A DNA stretch of 16,551 bases. Origin: a bacterium. GTDB taxonomy: Bacteria > SM23-31 > JAUVVT01. Both the position numbers and the translations under genes were made by a program. The notes beneath the pieces are model-generated. The model searched no databases. It was not told the origin of the DNA and saw nothing but the letters and a program-made list of their open reading frames with translations. Position 1 is the first letter of the stretch. Each line of letters starts with the position of its first letter. This document shows positions 8,492 to 15,472 of the stretch, one piece after another. The DNA lies in the NCBI GenBank assembly GCA_030616165.1, contig JAUWXV010000059.1, positions 1-16,551 of the forward strand, written 5' to 3'.

Positions 8492-9358
8492 ATGACATAT
8501 AAAAGCAAAGGGATCTCCCGTCGGAAATTCTTAAAAAGCAGTGCTTTGACTGCTTCCAGTATTGCAACTGCTACAACTTTAGATTCATGCACTTCATCGA
8601 CTTCAAAAGGTCCTGTCATTGATGTGCATATGCACCTTGAAAACGTCGGAAATTATTGGGAAGGACTGATTGATGAGATTATCGAGCAATATGATTATGC
8701 AGGTATCGATAAAGGTGTTATTTTTAATATGTGGATGCCTTCTCGAGAGTCGAACGACCGAACCCTTATAGGGTATAAAAAATATCCAGATCGCTTTATT
8801 CCTTTTGGACATGTAAGACCGATAGATTCAGATTGGGAAGATGAAATAAAGCGGATTTCAGATTCAAATTGGAAAGGTATAAAATTGCATCAAGGTGAAA
8901 TGAGAGAAGGTGGTCCTGACCTAAGAAAAACAACATTGGATATTATAGAAAAAGTGGCAAAATATAAGATTCGGATAGTTCTCATTCATCTTAATAACTA
9001 TGAACAAATTGATGAAATCACCCGAGAATTTCCAGAAATTATATGGATTATTCCCCATATGGGTTCTCAGAAGGGACGTGAGGATTTAAAGTTGATATGC
9101 GAGTTGGTAAAAAATAGGAAGAACATGTATCTTGACACATGTAATGTTGGAGATTATCATTTGTTTGGTGAAGCATTTCAATGGGCAGGAATAGAAAAGA
9201 TACTCTTTGGAACAGATGGTTTTCAATGTAGTCCATTAGTTGAAAAAGCAAAAGTAGAAACATTAAAACTTCCCACACCATATAGAACACCACGGTTGAC
9301 TGATGAACAGTTATCTATGGTACTCGGTGGAAATTTGGCTAAAATACTTGGATTATAA
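8492..9358 (+). CDS. amidohydrolase-2 family metal-dependent hydrolase, Tat-exported lipoprotein
   Basis: 288 residues. The N-terminus carries a twin-arginine motif SRRKFLK (residues 9-15) and a lipobox-like LDSC with Cys33, so it is predicted to be folded in the cytoplasm, exported by Tat and lipid-anchored. Metal-site residues of the amidohydrolase-2 TIM barrel are visible: H46 and H48 in DVHMH, H133 in GIKLHQGE, H166 in IHLNN, H189 in IPHMGS and D242 in LFGTDG. Such enzymes hydrolyse or decarboxylate cyclic or amide substrates; the substrate here is unknown. The ATG has AGGAG 6 nt upstream. The HU gene follows after 40 nt on the same strand. Asp at the -2 lipobox position is unusual, so the lipid anchor is less certain than Tat export. 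Confidence 0.88.
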   Translation: MTYKSKGISRRKFLKSSALTASSIATATTLDSCTSSTSKGPVIDVHMHLENVGNYWEGLIDEIIEQYDYAGIDKGVIFNMWMPSRESNDRTLIGYKKYPDRFIPFGHVRPIDSDWEDEIKRISDSNWKGIKLHQGEMREGGPDLRKTTLDIIEKVAKYKIRIVLIHLNNYEQIDEITREFPEIIWIIPHMGSQKGREDLKLICELVKNRKNMYLDTCNVGDYHLFGEAFQWAGIEKILFGTDGFQCSPLVEKAKVETLKLPTPYRTPRLTDEQLSMVLGGNLAKILGL

Positions 9359-9398
9359 TTTCATAGTTAATAAAGAATAAAGATAGGAGAAAAATATC

Positions 9399-9650
9399 AT
9401 GAACAAAGCACAATTAATCGCTGCAGTTGCAAAGAATGCAAACTTAAGTAAGAAAGATGCAGCAAATGCTGTAAGCGCTACTATTGACGCTATTAAAAAG
9501 AATGTAAAAAAAGGAGTAACATTAGTCGGCTTTGGAACATTTAAAGTTGTAAAAAGAAAAGCAAGAACTGGCAGGAATCCTCAGACTGGTGAAAAGATAA
9601 GGATTGCGGCAAAGAATGTTGTGAAATTTAAGACAGGGAAATGGAGTTAA
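9399..9650 (+). CDS. hup: HU-family nucleoid DNA-binding protein
   Basis: 83 residues of standard HU form: the MNKAQLIAAVAKNANLSKKD helix pair, VTLVGFGTFKVVKRKART, and the DNA-bending arm GRNPQTGEKI (58-67) with the Pro61 that intercalates in HU. The C-terminus (KFKTGKWS) is about seven residues shorter than the usual ~90-residue HU, but no core element is lost. It bends and compacts DNA as a dimer. AGGAGA (9385-9390) lies 8 nt before the ATG. A TATAAT at 9354-9359, overlapping the end of the amidohydrolase gene, might be its own -10, but no good -35 is present; co-transcription is equally possible. Confidence 0.95.
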   Translation: MNKAQLIAAVAKNANLSKKDAANAVSATIDAIKKNVKKGVTLVGFGTFKVVKRKARTGRNPQTGEKIRIAAKNVVKFKTGKWS

Positions 9651-9780
9651 TGATAAAAATAATACAAGTTGGAAATTTAAACTCCTGTTTGTATTAAGAG
9701 GTTGGTGTGGATAAGAAATCCTAAGGTCAATCCGTGAGGGATATTGTCTCTCAAGTTTGAGGCAGGAATTGGAGCTATTT

Positions 9781-9851
9781 CAGTTCAGTGAACCGCATGG
9801 AACAGTTCAGTGAAGTGTTAGTGAACTGAATATGGCAGTTCAGTGAACTGC
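9781..9851. repeat. cluster of TTCA-N-TGAA palindromes (operator-like array)
   Basis: Within 71 nt: CAGTTCAGTGAACCG (9781-9795), CAGTTCAGTGAAGTG (9803-9817), the inverted half AGTGAACTG (9820-9828), and a perfect palindrome GCAGTTCAGTGAACTGC (9835-9851, 8-bp arms around one G). The last ends 18 nt past the stop of the winged-helix gene. Repeated same-core dyads suggest binding sites for a dimeric regulator; the adjacent winged-helix protein is the obvious candidate. Hairpin formation is also possible. Confidence 0.7.
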
Positions 9852-9869
9852 ACAAAATCCATAAATAGA

Positions 9870-10457
9870 TTATTTTATATAAACATTAATCAAACTTTTG
9901 AGTTGATTTTTATTCAATTCCTTTTTAACAATTTCAAATCCCTTATTTGTAAGCCTTATAAACCAATAGTTTCCTTTTCTTTCCCTGATTATCAATCCTG
10001 AATCTACTAATTTCTTTAAAATATTAGAAATCGTCGTCTTTATTTTTCTATTTATTTTATCGGGGTATAAATTCGATGTTAAACTCCCTACAGGTATCCA
10101 ATTCCCTCCTGATTCATTCTGAAGCTTTGCAATAAATAAAAATCCTTTCTGTTCTAATTGTGTAAGGCCATTAAAAGCAGATTCTGAATTTACTGGAATT
10201 TTACTTTTTAATTTATTCTCACTTTCGATTTTATTATCTGTAACCTTTTGGCGGTTCAATGAACCGCCACTGAACTGCTTGAGTAGTTCAGTGAACTGTT
10301 TTGAGAGAGGGCACAGTGCCATAGTTAGTTTGGTTAGAACTTTTAATCGATTCTCAAGATCCTTATTATCTGCTTTTACTTTTTTAAAAGACCGGCGAAC
10401 ATTTTGTTTGAATTTCTGAAATTCCTTTTCTGATATCTTTTTCTTAAAAAACCACAT
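9870..10457 (-). CDS. coiled-coil winged-helix DNA-binding protein
   Basis: 195 residues. A basic N-terminal helix or coiled coil (about 5-45, EFQKFKQNVRRSFKKVKADN) leads into a polar linker (about 50-97). The C-terminus (about 98-185) reads as a MarR/TrmB-like winged helix: LTQLEQKGFLFIAKLQ, WIPVGSLTSNLYPD, recognition helix KIKTTISNILKKLVDSGLI, then the wing RERKGNYWFIRLTNKGFEIV. It is probably a DNA-binding regulator. No Shine-Dalgarno precedes the ATG. Residues 54-70 are encoded by palindromic TTCA-N-TGAA sites, so the gene carries motifs that also flank it. The architecture resembles winged-helix proteins I associate with DPANN archaea, which is only an impression. The target and role are unknown. 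Confidence 0.75.
   Translation of the reverse strand: MWFFKKKISEKEFQKFKQNVRRSFKKVKADNKDLENRLKVLTKLTMALCPLSKQFTELLKQFSGGSLNRQKVTDNKIESENKLKSKIPVNSESAFNGLTQLEQKGFLFIAKLQNESGGNWIPVGSLTSNLYPDKINRKIKTTISNILKKLVDSGLIIRERKGNYWFIRLTNKGFEIVKKELNKNQLKSLINVYIK
10250..10297. promoter_or_regulatory. palindromic sites inside the winged-helix coding sequence
   Basis: GGCGGTTCAATGAACCGCC (10250-10268) is a perfect 9-bp-arm palindrome around one A. It is followed by the half-site TGAACTGC (10271-10278) and by AGTTCAGTGAACT (10285-10297), a 6-bp-arm palindrome around G. They share the core of the 9781-9851 cluster. They encode the low-constraint linker (residues ~54-70), which could tolerate DNA sites. Confidence 0.6.
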
Positions 10458-10463
10458 TTTTCA

Positions 10464-10475
10464 ACATAGACAATA
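10464..10475 (-). repeat. TATTGTCTATGT element, inverted partner of 11127-11138
   Basis: On the minus strand this 12-mer ends 6 nt before the winged-helix ATG. The identical 12-mer occurs on the plus strand at 11127-11138, just before the HNH gene's ATG at 11147. The pair brackets the unknown gene at 10610. It could be a shared promoter or operator element or a trace of rearrangement. Confidence 0.4.
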
Positions 10476-10609
10476 TTTTTGCTATTTTCTAAGAAGCTTC
10501 ACTTTTATTTAAAGATAACGTTTCTTGATTTAAGGATAATAACCTTGTTTTCCTGAAACAATATATTTAAATAGTAATTTACCCTAATATATTTTTATGA
10601 GAAGGTAAA

Positions 10610-11116
10610 GTGGATATAAAAATAGGTATTGAGGATTTAGAATTTATAGAAAAATTAAAGCAAGATAAGGCTTATACTGTAATAAACTGTTTATTGGAAT
10701 ATAATACTTTAAGATTTGAGGATATTAGATTTTTGAGGGCATTGAAAAAACCAAATACATTATTCCTACCACAAGAACTAAAATGGATTATTGCCAATCA
10801 TAGATTTTTATTAAATCTGGTTAAGGGAAGAACAAAAGAGGCTAACAAGAAAATAGGTAGAAAGATATTTCTCAAATTATACAGGTACTCTGATAATGCT
10901 TTTTCTATGGCTAAGAAATTAAAAGTAAATAAAGTTACAAAATACAGATGGTTTGCTATATTTGAAGAAAAAGATTTACTTTGGGTGAACCCGTTCACTT
11001 ATCAATCAAAAAACAATGAAACTTTAATGATGTTAAATACTGTTTATTACCCAAACCTAATTAAGCTAATTAAAGTATTAATACATCAACAATTAGCTAA
11101 TGAAAGTTTAAGATAG
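10610..11116 (+). CDS. unknown protein with helix-turn-helix-like segment related to the HNH neighbour
   Basis: 168 residues from a GTG start with GAAGGT shortly upstream. No family recognised. Residues 97-126 (AFSMAKKLKVNKVTKYRWFA ... LLWV) align without gaps to residues 40-68 of the next gene's product (YRLADELKIHHITAIKWVDY ... LLEKV), sharing A, LK, T, W, F, E, LL and V. Both fit a helix-turn-helix reading. The N-terminal 90 residues are helical and unassigned; the C-terminus (YYPNLIKLIKVLIHQQLA) is amphipathic. It lies 18 nt upstream of the HNH-like gene on the same strand and is probably co-transcribed. A DNA-recognition role is inferred. It could be an HNH relative that lost its nuclease part. 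Confidence 0.6.
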   Translation: MDIKIGIEDLEFIEKLKQDKAYTVINCLLEYNTLRFEDIRFLRALKKPNTLFLPQELKWIIANHRFLLNLVKGRTKEANKKIGRKIFLKLYRYSDNAFSMAKKLKVNKVTKYRWFAIFEEKDLLWVNPFTYQSKNNETLMMLNTVYYPNLIKLIKVLIHQQLANESLR

Positions 11117-11124
11117 ATTTAAAT

Positions 11125-11146
11125 AGTATTGTCTATGTACAATACT
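11125..11146. repeat. 8-bp inverted repeat at the HNH gene start
   Basis: AGTATTGT (11125-11132), loop CTATGT, ACAATACT (11139-11146), immediately before an in-frame ATG at 11147 and overlapping the alternative TTG (11129) and ATG (11135) starts. It may be an operator for a helix-turn-helix dimer or an RNA hairpin limiting initiation. The left arm overlaps the TATTGTCTATGT element. Confidence 0.45.
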
Positions 11147-11656
11147 ATGGTATTTAGAGGTTATTCTGGTTTAAAAGAACATTTAAAGAAATGTCCTAAA
11201 GGTTCTTTAATTTATAATTATTTAAAATCAGGTATAGTAACTAATCGTTATAGACTTGCTGATGAATTAAAAATACATCATATAACTGCGATAAAATGGG
11301 TTGATTATTTTGATGAACTTGGTTTATTGGAAAAAGTAGAAAGTATAGTTAATGCTAAAAATTTTATTTTAAAAAAGGACAAAATAGAAGAACTTAAATG
11401 GAATGATATACCTCAAAAAACTTTATATAAAGCAGAGATAGAAAGAAAAAAGAAAGCTCAACACCTAAAAAAAAGATTTAGGATCTTAAAAAAATTTAAT
11501 TTTACATGCCAGTCTTATGGAAGAAAAGCACCAGAAGTTAAGCTACATGTAGACCATAAAAACCCTTTGAGTAAGGGTGGAAGTTCTAAAGAAAGCAATT
11601 TAATTGTTGCCTGTTCTGATTATAATAATGGAAAATCTGATGTATTATTATTTTAA
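11135..11656 (+). CDS. helix-turn-helix protein with degenerate HNH nuclease domain
   Basis: 173 residues from the first ATG; TTG 11129 and ATG 11147 are in frame and none has a Shine-Dalgarno, so the start is open. About 37-69 is helix-turn-helix-like (RYRLADELKIHHITAIKWVD). A basic helix (~100-120) leads to the HNH domain: TCQSYGRKAPEVKLHVDHKN, then SKGGSSKESNL, ACSDYNNGKSD. The HVDH histidine (141) and N155 match the HNH active-site pattern. HNH domains of this type normally hold zinc with two CxxC pairs; here the second cysteine of each pair is tyrosine (C125-x-x-Y128 and C160-x-x-Y163). Each needs only one TGT/TGC to TAT/TAC change. The nuclease may therefore be zinc-free, weakened or dead. 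The layout suggests a sequence-targeted nuclease or homing-type element, which is an inference. Confidence 0.7.
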   Translation: MYNTMVFRGYSGLKEHLKKCPKGSLIYNYLKSGIVTNRYRLADELKIHHITAIKWVDYFDELGLLEKVESIVNAKNFILKKDKIEELKWNDIPQKTLYKAEIERKKKAQHLKKRFRILKKFNFTCQSYGRKAPEVKLHVDHKNPLSKGGSSKESNLIVACSDYNNGKSDVLLF

Positions 11657-11930
11657 AGTTACAATAAAAATGTATGAAACATTATAATAAACCAACCTAT
11701 CTGTATCTATTATTACTTACTACATTTAATATAATAATAAGGTTATACTAATTTTTGGTTCGGTTTATTACATTTATTATTACATTCGTGTAATCACTTT
11801 GTCGTTATAAAATTAAAAAAGAATCAAAATTGTCCACGGTATGAAATAACTGTCGCTTAAATGAAAAAACACCAATATATAATATTATTTACTTTAATAC
11901 TATAAAGAATAAGATAAGAAAAAGAAACAT

Positions 11931-12018
11931 ATTAAATTAACCTAAGTTTTTCCATTATGTCACAACTATGAAAAATCGCAAGGAAGTCTAATATATAAGG
12001 TTTTTCAGGTATTTTTTT
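11931..12018 (+). repeat. direct repeat copy A (~88 bp)
   Basis: It aligns with 16234-16320 at about 89% identity with a single 1-nt gap, including a 23-nt identical core (11965-11987 versus 16268-16290). Weaker collinear similarity continues downstream (TGACGTT at 12031-12037; CAGAACCTCAA at 12067-12077 versus 16389-16399). The two copies face the same way and bracket the GH2 and cytochrome genes. Confidence 0.85.
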
Positions 12019-12069
12019 ACCATATTTATATGACGTTTGCCATATCATATCCCAACCTGGACAAGCCAG

Positions 12070-12143
12070 AACCTCAAATGGCCATTAGCGGTCCCTGACC
12101 GCGATTTCAGGTCGTCAGGGACGACCTCTTGCCATTTTTGGTT
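12070..12143. repeat. compound three-stem inverted-repeat structure
   Basis: An outer stem AACC-tc-AAATGGC (12070-12082) pairs with GCCATTT-tt-GGTT (12131-12143). It encloses two hairpins: GCGGTC-CCT-GACCGC (12088-12102) and AGGTCGTC-AGG-GACGACCT (12109-12127). Their loops, CCT and AGG, are complementary. An alternative 9-bp duplex joins GTCCCTGAC (12091-12099) to GTCAGGGAC (12114-12122). The GC content is far above the surroundings. It may be a structured RNA, a recombination site or a REP-like element; downstream of the minus-strand GH2 gene it could also act as an mRNA 3' end. Confidence 0.6.
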
Positions 12144-12160
12144 AAAATTTGACTGTTTAG

Positions 12161-12180
12161 TTACTAATAGTTACTAATAG
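12161..12180 (+). repeat. tandem decamer TTACTAATAG x2
   Basis: Two exact head-to-tail copies of TTACTAATAG, preceded by AG and followed by TTGTTA as partial continuation, next to the compound structure. Confidence 0.6.
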
Positions 12181-12254
12181 TTGTTATTCAAAATCGAGCA
12201 AGTTGACATAATTATCATCGCTTATATCTCTTTTGCCACGCAAGAATCGATCCG

Positions 12255-15230
12255 CTACCGGCTGACTGAAACAGTTACCGGCGCTGAAGTACCTACTTTG
12301 ATCTCATGCGCCCCTGGCTGCTGAAGCTTTATTGCAGACCAGATCAGCTCCTTGATCTCACCGGGGGCTAAGGCAACTCTTGTATACATATTCGGTTGTC
12401 GATCGACATACAAGTATTGTTGGGCTTTTAAAAGTCCATCTCCGGATGCCGCTGAATTCTTAATAGTAACGCTTACTTCAAATTCCTGACCTGCACGCAC
12501 GCTTTTGGGGGCTGCAAGGTTTATGTATTCAAATGCAGGGGTTACAACCTCATTTGGAGTCTTTGATGTGATCTCTGCCGGCTCTATATTCCATCCCTGG
12601 ATCATCAAGTGCGGGGCATCTCCGTTTAATATTGCCGAATCGAATGTTACAGTTAAATCCCTGCTTTCTTTTGGCAGCAGGCTAAAGTAATTAGCACTCC
12701 AGAAAGCGGGTAAAATCTCGGCGCCATGCAATCCTTTGAGCACCGTGGGATTTATAAAAAAAGCAAGATCATTTGTCGGATTTTCGATTTTAACGCGGAT
12801 GATAGAGTTTTTTCCCTTTTCCTGATACGCTGCCAAAGTATTCAAATTCACGGGCGGCAGCTTTGATAAATCTTTAAAGTCTGCTTGCTGATCGCCTTTG
12901 GTCGAGAGCCAATAAAAATTGGAACTTTTCAATTCACATGAGCTGCTTTCCAGCGTAAGCTTTAAAAAGTAATTACCGGACAATCCTTCTATTGGGGGGA
13001 TTACGAAAGCAGGTTTATTACCATCCGGTTCCATATCCATTGAAACAGTATTGGAATATTTCTCTGTCATGTCCAAGTTTACAACTTTGGCGCTGACTTT
13101 TAAGTTTTTAAAGCCCTGATAAAGGCTATTGACGACAAAGACTGAGCTGTCATCATAAGAATATTGAACGTGCAAAGGTTCGCAGGCCTGCTGGACACCA
13201 TAAAAAGCGCCGTTGGGTCTCAAGTAATAATCATAGAGATGGTAACAAAGCGATGGCCATCCAGCATTGAGTCTATAGATCAATATGCCGCTTGATTTAT
13301 ATTTATTTTTTCGAAAAGCCTCAACCATAGCTCTCATCGCTTCTTTTTGTAATACCTGGGCTTTGACGGTATATTCTTCTAATTCAGTTGGTTCTCCGTA
13401 TCTTGAATATAAAGCTGCTCTTCCCTGAGGGGACAGAGTTCTCCATAAGCGTAAATCCCAGGATTCACTAATTGGCCAAAGGTCTTTCGCCGGCATCATT
13501 TTACGCATGCTTTCGATTGGGGGTATCTGTTCGCCGCCAGGCCCAACTTCGGTATTGAACTCTAAAAATTCATACTTTCCGAGTTCTCCTTTTCCATACC
13601 AGGTCGATGGCGGAAGATAGGCGTATGTTGCAGGATATGGGTCATGCGAAAGGCCTGTGTATCCGCAGATTGCGGTACTGTCCGAATATGCATTAGACTG
13701 ATACGGCCTTGTTCCATCATATTTCTCGATAACGTCTACATATATTCTTTCGGCATCGACAGGCGGGGATTTATCGCTGCCGATAAGCCAATCCACAAAA
13801 CAAGGATGATTTCGCTTGCGGATTATTTGATCCCGCAAACTCTTTCCTGCAATATCAAAGGTGTGTTCCGTCCAATGATCCCATCGCTCCCAAATCGAGC
13901 AACAGTTTGTTCCGTCAAAAATCATAATGCCGTATTTGTCGCATAAATCATAAAAATGATCTGTTCCCCAAAAGCCTTCCGTGCGAAGTGTATTAAGGTT
14001 CATATGGATTATATATTTTGCTTCGGCTTCTTCTCTTTCGCTGGAATGTTCCAACATCATACTCTCAGTATAATTTGCGCCCTTTACCATGATGTTTTTG
14101 CCATTGATCTGAAAAGCCCTCGTTCTTATGCCATGATCAAAAGAGTTCACAACCGAAGTTACCTCGCGAATACCAAAGCGCACATCCTCCCCATCTGATA
14201 GCTCACCGTTTGCTGTAATGAGACGTAATTTCAAATCGTACAGGTTCTGTTTGCCGGTAAGATTCGGCCACCATAAATTCGGGTTCGAGATATCCAATTT
14301 GTGAGTGACTGTTTTATTTTCTGCTGCAGAAAGTGAAATTTCTTTAGAAAACTTGAAGACCTGATCCCCGCCCGCGGAAGTACCTCCCTCGTTAAGATTA
14401 TTTACATTTTCGATTTGCCCCTGCAAAACTCCTTTTACTGATTCATTCGATATATTGACAAAGTCCACTGAAATAGCAATGTGCGCCACTTTAGTGGATG
14501 GCAGGTCCAGATCCGTGATAATGCGCGGATGTTTCATTCTCACAGGACCAGTTGCTATAACTTTGACGTCATACCAAATACCAGTATCTTTATCCGGAGG
14601 TGTTCGCGTTCCTTGCATCCATCGAATCGAAAGATCGGTTCCTTTCACAGGAGGGATAATTTCCAGCGCCAGACAATTTTCCTTTCCGGGCATTGCCGCA
14701 TCGGTAATATTTAGTTCAAACAGCCTGTATGCACCTTCTACCGTCGTCGTGTCGGCAATCAAATGCCCATTGAGCCAGACATTTGCCTTATAGTTTATGC
14801 TGTGCAGCTTTAAACATGTATATTTATCACGATAATTTGCAGGTAGTTTAAATACAGTGCGGTACCACCAGGGGACGCAAAAGGGGCTGTCTTCCGGCAT
14901 GTCCAGTATGCCCCAGGCCCTGGAACGGAATCCAGGAATTGTCAGTAAATTTGTTCCGTAATAAGGATCCGGGTAGACTTTGTTTTCAACCAGCGCTTTT
15001 AAAACAGTGACAGGGGCCGTCGTTGGATACCAGCCATTCGTTGAATATTCAACTGTTGATATTTCTTTGCCACTGGCAGCCACCTTGGCAGAGGATTGAA
15101 TGGCCCAGTCGTCCTTTAAAACTAGTTTATTTTGATTTTCACTTCCATTCGCGCAACCGATAGCAAAAACAATGATGAGAAATGGGAGTATAGCGCTAAT
15201 GTCAAGTTTTTTTAAGACCGTCTGTTTCAT
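12255..15230 (-). CDS. glycoside hydrolase family 2 lipoprotein, exo-beta-D-glucosaminidase (CsxA-like) subgroup
   Basis: 991 residues. A lipoprotein signal peptide ends FAIGC (Cys26). Domains in order: N-terminal sugar-binding sandwich (~35-230, WWYRTVFKLP, KANVWLNGHLI, GIWYDVKV), Ig-like domain (~235-355), TIM barrel (~360-690) and C-terminal Ig-like domains. The barrel carries NGKNIMVKGANYTESMML, MNLNTLRTEGFWGTDHFYDL, WLIGSDKSPP and FNTEVGPG. In the CsxA subgroup of GH2 the acid/base is an Asp in a GSD motif and the nucleophile a Glu in NTE. These would be D486 and E561, which also explains why the usual GH2 Asn-Glu pair is absent. RYGEPTELEEYTVKAQ and ACEPLHVQYSYDDSSV are likewise subgroup-typical. 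It likely trims terminal glucosamine or a related sugar from the non-reducing end at the cell surface. GGGGA (15238-15242) is a weak ribosome site 7 nt before the ATG. Substrate specificity is not certain. Confidence 0.88.
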   Translation of the reverse strand: MKQTVLKKLDISAILPFLIIVFAIGCANGSENQNKLVLKDDWAIQSSAKVAASGKEISTVEYSTNGWYPTTAPVTVLKALVENKVYPDPYYGTNLLTIPGFRSRAWGILDMPEDSPFCVPWWYRTVFKLPANYRDKYTCLKLHSINYKANVWLNGHLIADTTTVEGAYRLFELNITDAAMPGKENCLALEIIPPVKGTDLSIRWMQGTRTPPDKDTGIWYDVKVIATGPVRMKHPRIITDLDLPSTKVAHIAISVDFVNISNESVKGVLQGQIENVNNLNEGGTSAGGDQVFKFSKEISLSAAENKTVTHKLDISNPNLWWPNLTGKQNLYDLKLRLITANGELSDGEDVRFGIREVTSVVNSFDHGIRTRAFQINGKNIMVKGANYTESMMLEHSSEREEAEAKYIIHMNLNTLRTEGFWGTDHFYDLCDKYGIMIFDGTNCCSIWERWDHWTEHTFDIAGKSLRDQIIRKRNHPCFVDWLIGSDKSPPVDAERIYVDVIEKYDGTRPYQSNAYSDSTAICGYTGLSHDPYPATYAYLPPSTWYGKGELGKYEFLEFNTEVGPGGEQIPPIESMRKMMPAKDLWPISESWDLRLWRTLSPQGRAALYSRYGEPTELEEYTVKAQVLQKEAMRAMVEAFRKNKYKSSGILIYRLNAGWPSLCYHLYDYYLRPNGAFYGVQQACEPLHVQYSYDDSSVFVVNSLYQGFKNLKVSAKVVNLDMTEKYSNTVSMDMEPDGNKPAFVIPPIEGLSGNYFLKLTLESSSCELKSSNFYWLSTKGDQQADFKDLSKLPPVNLNTLAAYQEKGKNSIIRVKIENPTNDLAFFINPTVLKGLHGAEILPAFWSANYFSLLPKESRDLTVTFDSAILNGDAPHLMIQGWNIEPAEITSKTPNEVVTPAFEYINLAAPKSVRAGQEFEVSVTIKNSAASGDGLLKAQQYLYVDRQPNMYTRVALAPGEIKELIWSAIKLQQPGAHEIKVGTSAPVTVSVSR

Positions 15231-15232
15231 TT

Positions 15233-15259
15233 GATATTCCCCATATTAAAATCAAACAT
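15233..15259 (-). repeat. 27-bp element upstream of GH2, copy 1
   Basis: It matches 16065-16091 at 24 of 27 positions, sharing GATATTCCCCATAT (plus strand) and AAAAT-AAA. It begins 2 nt upstream of the GH2 ATG, and its GGGGA serves as the ribosome site there. The second copy lies 68-94 nt upstream of the cytochrome gene, same orientation. Confidence 0.6.
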
Positions 15260-15472
15260 GCCTTTAGTTTGAGTTTTCGTTATGTTTTAAATGAAAACTA
15301 ATAATTTTTCAGTTAAATGCAACTATTTTTTCTTACTATTTCAATGAATATTGTCTGTTTATTTCTAATTAAGAGCACATTTACCATCACAAAATAGCTC
15401 AAGATGAGAGAACAGATAAATTAACCGATCTTATAATTGGCTTTTTTATCGGGTCTATTTTATTTAAAGGTT

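Larger units (their letters stand above)
11657..12254. other. noncoding stretch between HNH gene and GH2 gene
   Basis: About 600 nt without a convincing ORF. It contains a small hairpin ATTACA-TTCG-TGTAAT (11779-11794), the 14-mer ATGAAATAACTGTC at 11841-11854 that recurs at 16422-16435, direct repeat copy A (11931-12018), a compound three-stem structure (12070-12143) and a tandem decamer (12161-12180). The genes on either side converge, but no classical terminator is seen. Confidence 0.6.

Noticed and set aside
9661-9695. Terminator after the HU gene (AATACAA ... TTGTATT)
   Set aside because: Only a 7-bp AT stem with a long loop and no T-tract.
9870-10457. Archaeal origin of the winged-helix gene
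   Set aside because: The resemblance is a recollection of protein style only; it cannot be supported without a search and phylogeny.
10985-10998. GTGAAC-CC-GTTCAC palindrome in the 10610 gene as another operator copy
   Set aside because: The half-sites are in the opposite arrangement to the TTCA-N-TGAA family, so it was not counted as a member.
9655-11656. Insertion sequence or prophage
   Set aside because: No transposase, integrase or terminal inverted repeats with target duplications were found; the HNH and helix-turn-helix genes alone do not establish one.
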